Shown in pieces: positions 33,100-34,434 of a DNA stretch of 34,434 nucleotides. A program made the position numbers and the translations under genes. The notes under the pieces are model-generated. The model saw only the letters and a program-made list of their open reading frames with translations. It ran no database searches and was not told the origin of the DNA. This DNA comes from CAYUNA01 sp047629355 (lineage in GTDB: Bacteria; Bacteroidota; Bacteroidia; Chitinophagales; Saprospiraceae), in contig JBLHWU010000042.1 of the NCBI GenBank assembly GCA_047629355.1, positions 1 to 34,434 of the forward strand, in the 5' to 3' direction. Within the stretch, counting starts at the first letter, position 1; each line of letters begins with the position of its first letter.

Positions 33100-34345
33100 A
33101 TCCCTTATTTTTTCTTCTTTTAATGAAATACAAACTTGCCATTATTAGTAAAATTCCGCTGAGATATAATTTAATTAAATAAGGCTTATTTCTCATAATC
33201 ACTACGTAATCTGCAATTCCAGCCTGTTCAAATAGCCATTCATCTGCGATATTGGAGGCCAAGCTATGATTGCCCGTTTCTAAAATAATGATGCCATTTT
33301 TCGATGTCAAATCAATTCTGGCAGCAGTATTGATAACGGGTTTGCCACTGCTACCATCGTGCCCGATAACCTGAGAAATTTCGTCATTTTGACTGTAAAG
33401 ATGTGGTCCCATACCATAGAAGCCTATTTTATTTATAAAGGTTACAGGTTCGCTCATAGTCGAAATCATTTCGCTAGTTAAGACCTGGTTTTTGAAAACA
33501 TTTGCCATCAGAAATTTAGTTAAATCGGCAGTGCAGGTAAATAAAGAAGCCGCAGCAAGTGCCGTGAATCGATTAGGTGGCGAAATTGTTCCGTCCTCAT
33601 TGTATAACTTGGCTAATTCAAGATTGGGTTTTTCAGATAAAACAAAGGTTGACTGTTTCATCCCCAATGGTTCAAAAACCTCTTTAGTCATGTAATTTTG
33701 AAAAGATTGACCACTAACTTCTTCAATGATTAATTGCAAAATCGTGTAGCCCGCACCAGAATATTGATACTCGCTACCCGGTTCATACCCTACCCTCGCG
33801 ACGCCTTCCGCATACATTGCATCAGCTGCTTTAGTCAAGGATTCTTCAATGGTTTGCACGGGTTCATCAGTGTCAAATCCATCGTAACCCAGATCGTCCA
33901 CCAAGCCTGATGAGTGAGACAATAAGCCTTTGATTGTTACTTTTTTATTGTCAAAATCACTGTCAGGCAAGTGCCACCTCGATAAGTAATTGTCAATGGG
34001 TTTATCTACGTCTAATTTGCCTTGTTCTACCAATTTTAAAACACCAAAAGCGGTCACCCACTTGCTAACCGAAGCCACTTGAAAAACAGTTTGGTCATTG
34101 ATAGCTTGATTGTCTACTGAAAAATAGTGCTCGTTGGCAACTTCCCCATTTTCAATCAGCACCATCGCGCAATTGCCTAAAAATTCTGCTGCTATTTTGT
34201 CCTTAGTTGCCTCTATAAATCCTTCTGAAGTACGGTCATTTGCAAGGAATTTTAGAAGAAAGCCGTCGGAAATGCCATGCATGATGAAGGCAGTCCATAA
34301 TAGTGCAGTAAATAGGGTGAGGAAGATGTACTTTAAGGTGCTCAT
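33098..34345 (-). CDS. Serine hydrolase of the beta-lactamase/PBP family, membrane-anchored
   Basis: The 415-residue protein has an N-terminal signal or anchor helix (about 5-22). The class C beta-lactamase-like domain has nucleophile Ser92 in SVSK (92-95), a second motif Tyr195-Ser-Gly (YSGAGYT, where the usual YxN Asn is Gly), and a third motif His329-Asp-Gly (IGHDGSSGK). Other family marks are LLSHSSGL and FEPLGMKQSTF. It ends in a C-terminal transmembrane helix (about 387-407) and a basic tail. Such enzymes act as D-aminopeptidases, esterases or peptidoglycan-modifying enzymes rather than true beta-lactamases. The Gly in motif two makes antibiotic hydrolysis less likely, though I infer this. 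No promoter was clear in the 89 bp before the window end. Confidence 0.88.
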   Translation of the reverse strand: MSTLKYIFLTLFTALLWTAFIMHGISDGFLLKFLANDRTSEGFIEATKDKIAAEFLGNCAMVLIENGEVANEHYFSVDNQAINDQTVFQVASVSKWVTAFGVLKLVEQGKLDVDKPIDNYLSRWHLPDSDFDNKKVTIKGLLSHSSGLVDDLGYDGFDTDEPVQTIEESLTKAADAMYAEGVARVGYEPGSEYQYSGAGYTILQLIIEEVSGQSFQNYMTKEVFEPLGMKQSTFVLSEKPNLELAKLYNEDGTISPPNRFTALAAASLFTCTADLTKFLMANVFKNQVLTSEMISTMSEPVTFINKIGFYGMGPHLYSQNDEISQVIGHDGSSGKPVINTAARIDLTSKNGIIILETGNHSLASNIADEWLFEQAGIADYVVIMRNKPYLIKLYLSGILLIMASLYFIKRRKNKG

Positions 34346-34434
34346 TGATTGTTTTTTTTAGCAAATGGGAAGTTATCAATTGATAAAATGTTTTCTCATT
34401 TCGAGTTGTTTTTTTAGGTAGATGATGGATTATT

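Noticed and set aside
33098..34345. True class C beta-lactamase
   Set aside because: The second motif is YSG instead of YxN and the third is HDG, and it has a C-terminal membrane helix. This fits the broader serine hydrolase/PBP-like group.

Overview
The window looks like a piece of a Bacteroidota chromosome, most likely from the Saprospiria (Lewinella/Haliscomenobacter-like). The evidence is AT-rich DNA, TonB-dependent and SusC-like proteins with carboxypeptidase-regulatory domains, several very large type IX secretion (T9SS) substrates, and promoter-like boxes of the Bacteroidota type (TTG - about 20 nt - TAnnTTTG). This placement comes from protein families, not from a phylogeny. No rRNA, tRNA, CRISPR array or intact insertion sequence was recognised.

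Layout. 1-1976: a decayed minus-strand gene, the ribosome hibernation factor hpf, a TolB-like 3' fragment abutting an IS66 TnpB remnant, and two copies of a palindromic repeat. 1977-5831: a FAS1 lipoprotein, an orphan SusC-like N-terminus and a TonB-dependent receptor. 6015-12111: a pentapeptide-repeat membrane protein, a fatty-acid desaturase and a secreted acidic, Met-rich protein, separated by repeat-filled gaps. 12352-14601: a histidine kinase and an OmpR-type regulator on the minus strand. 14980-15546: ruvC, whose stop codon opens a 17-copy heptanucleotide array. 15808-22508: a secreted T9SS protein, a winged-helix regulator, a YdjC/ChbG-like deacetylase and a decayed T9SS protein with a GTTT repeat at one of its frame breaks. 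22789-30144: a protein of about 2,450 residues with Calx-beta, SprB-like, HYR-like, dockerin-like, cohesin-like and T9SS sorting regions. 31147-31984: a probable LAS-type zinc peptidase split into two frames at an A8 tract. 32158-32686: a putative structured RNA upstream of a DUF2795 gene. 33098-34345: a membrane-anchored serine hydrolase.

The genes do not form one pathway. Most act in the envelope or outside the cell (receptor, secreted adhesin-like proteins, desaturase, hydrolases), next to housekeeping genes (hpf, ruvC). The most unusual content lies between and at the edges of genes: a six-copy composite repeat whose long hairpin varies in sequence but stays paired, a second inverted-repeat family with three copies, nested palindromes, heptanucleotide repeats next to genes, and the split peptidase. 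All of this was read by eye, with no database search.
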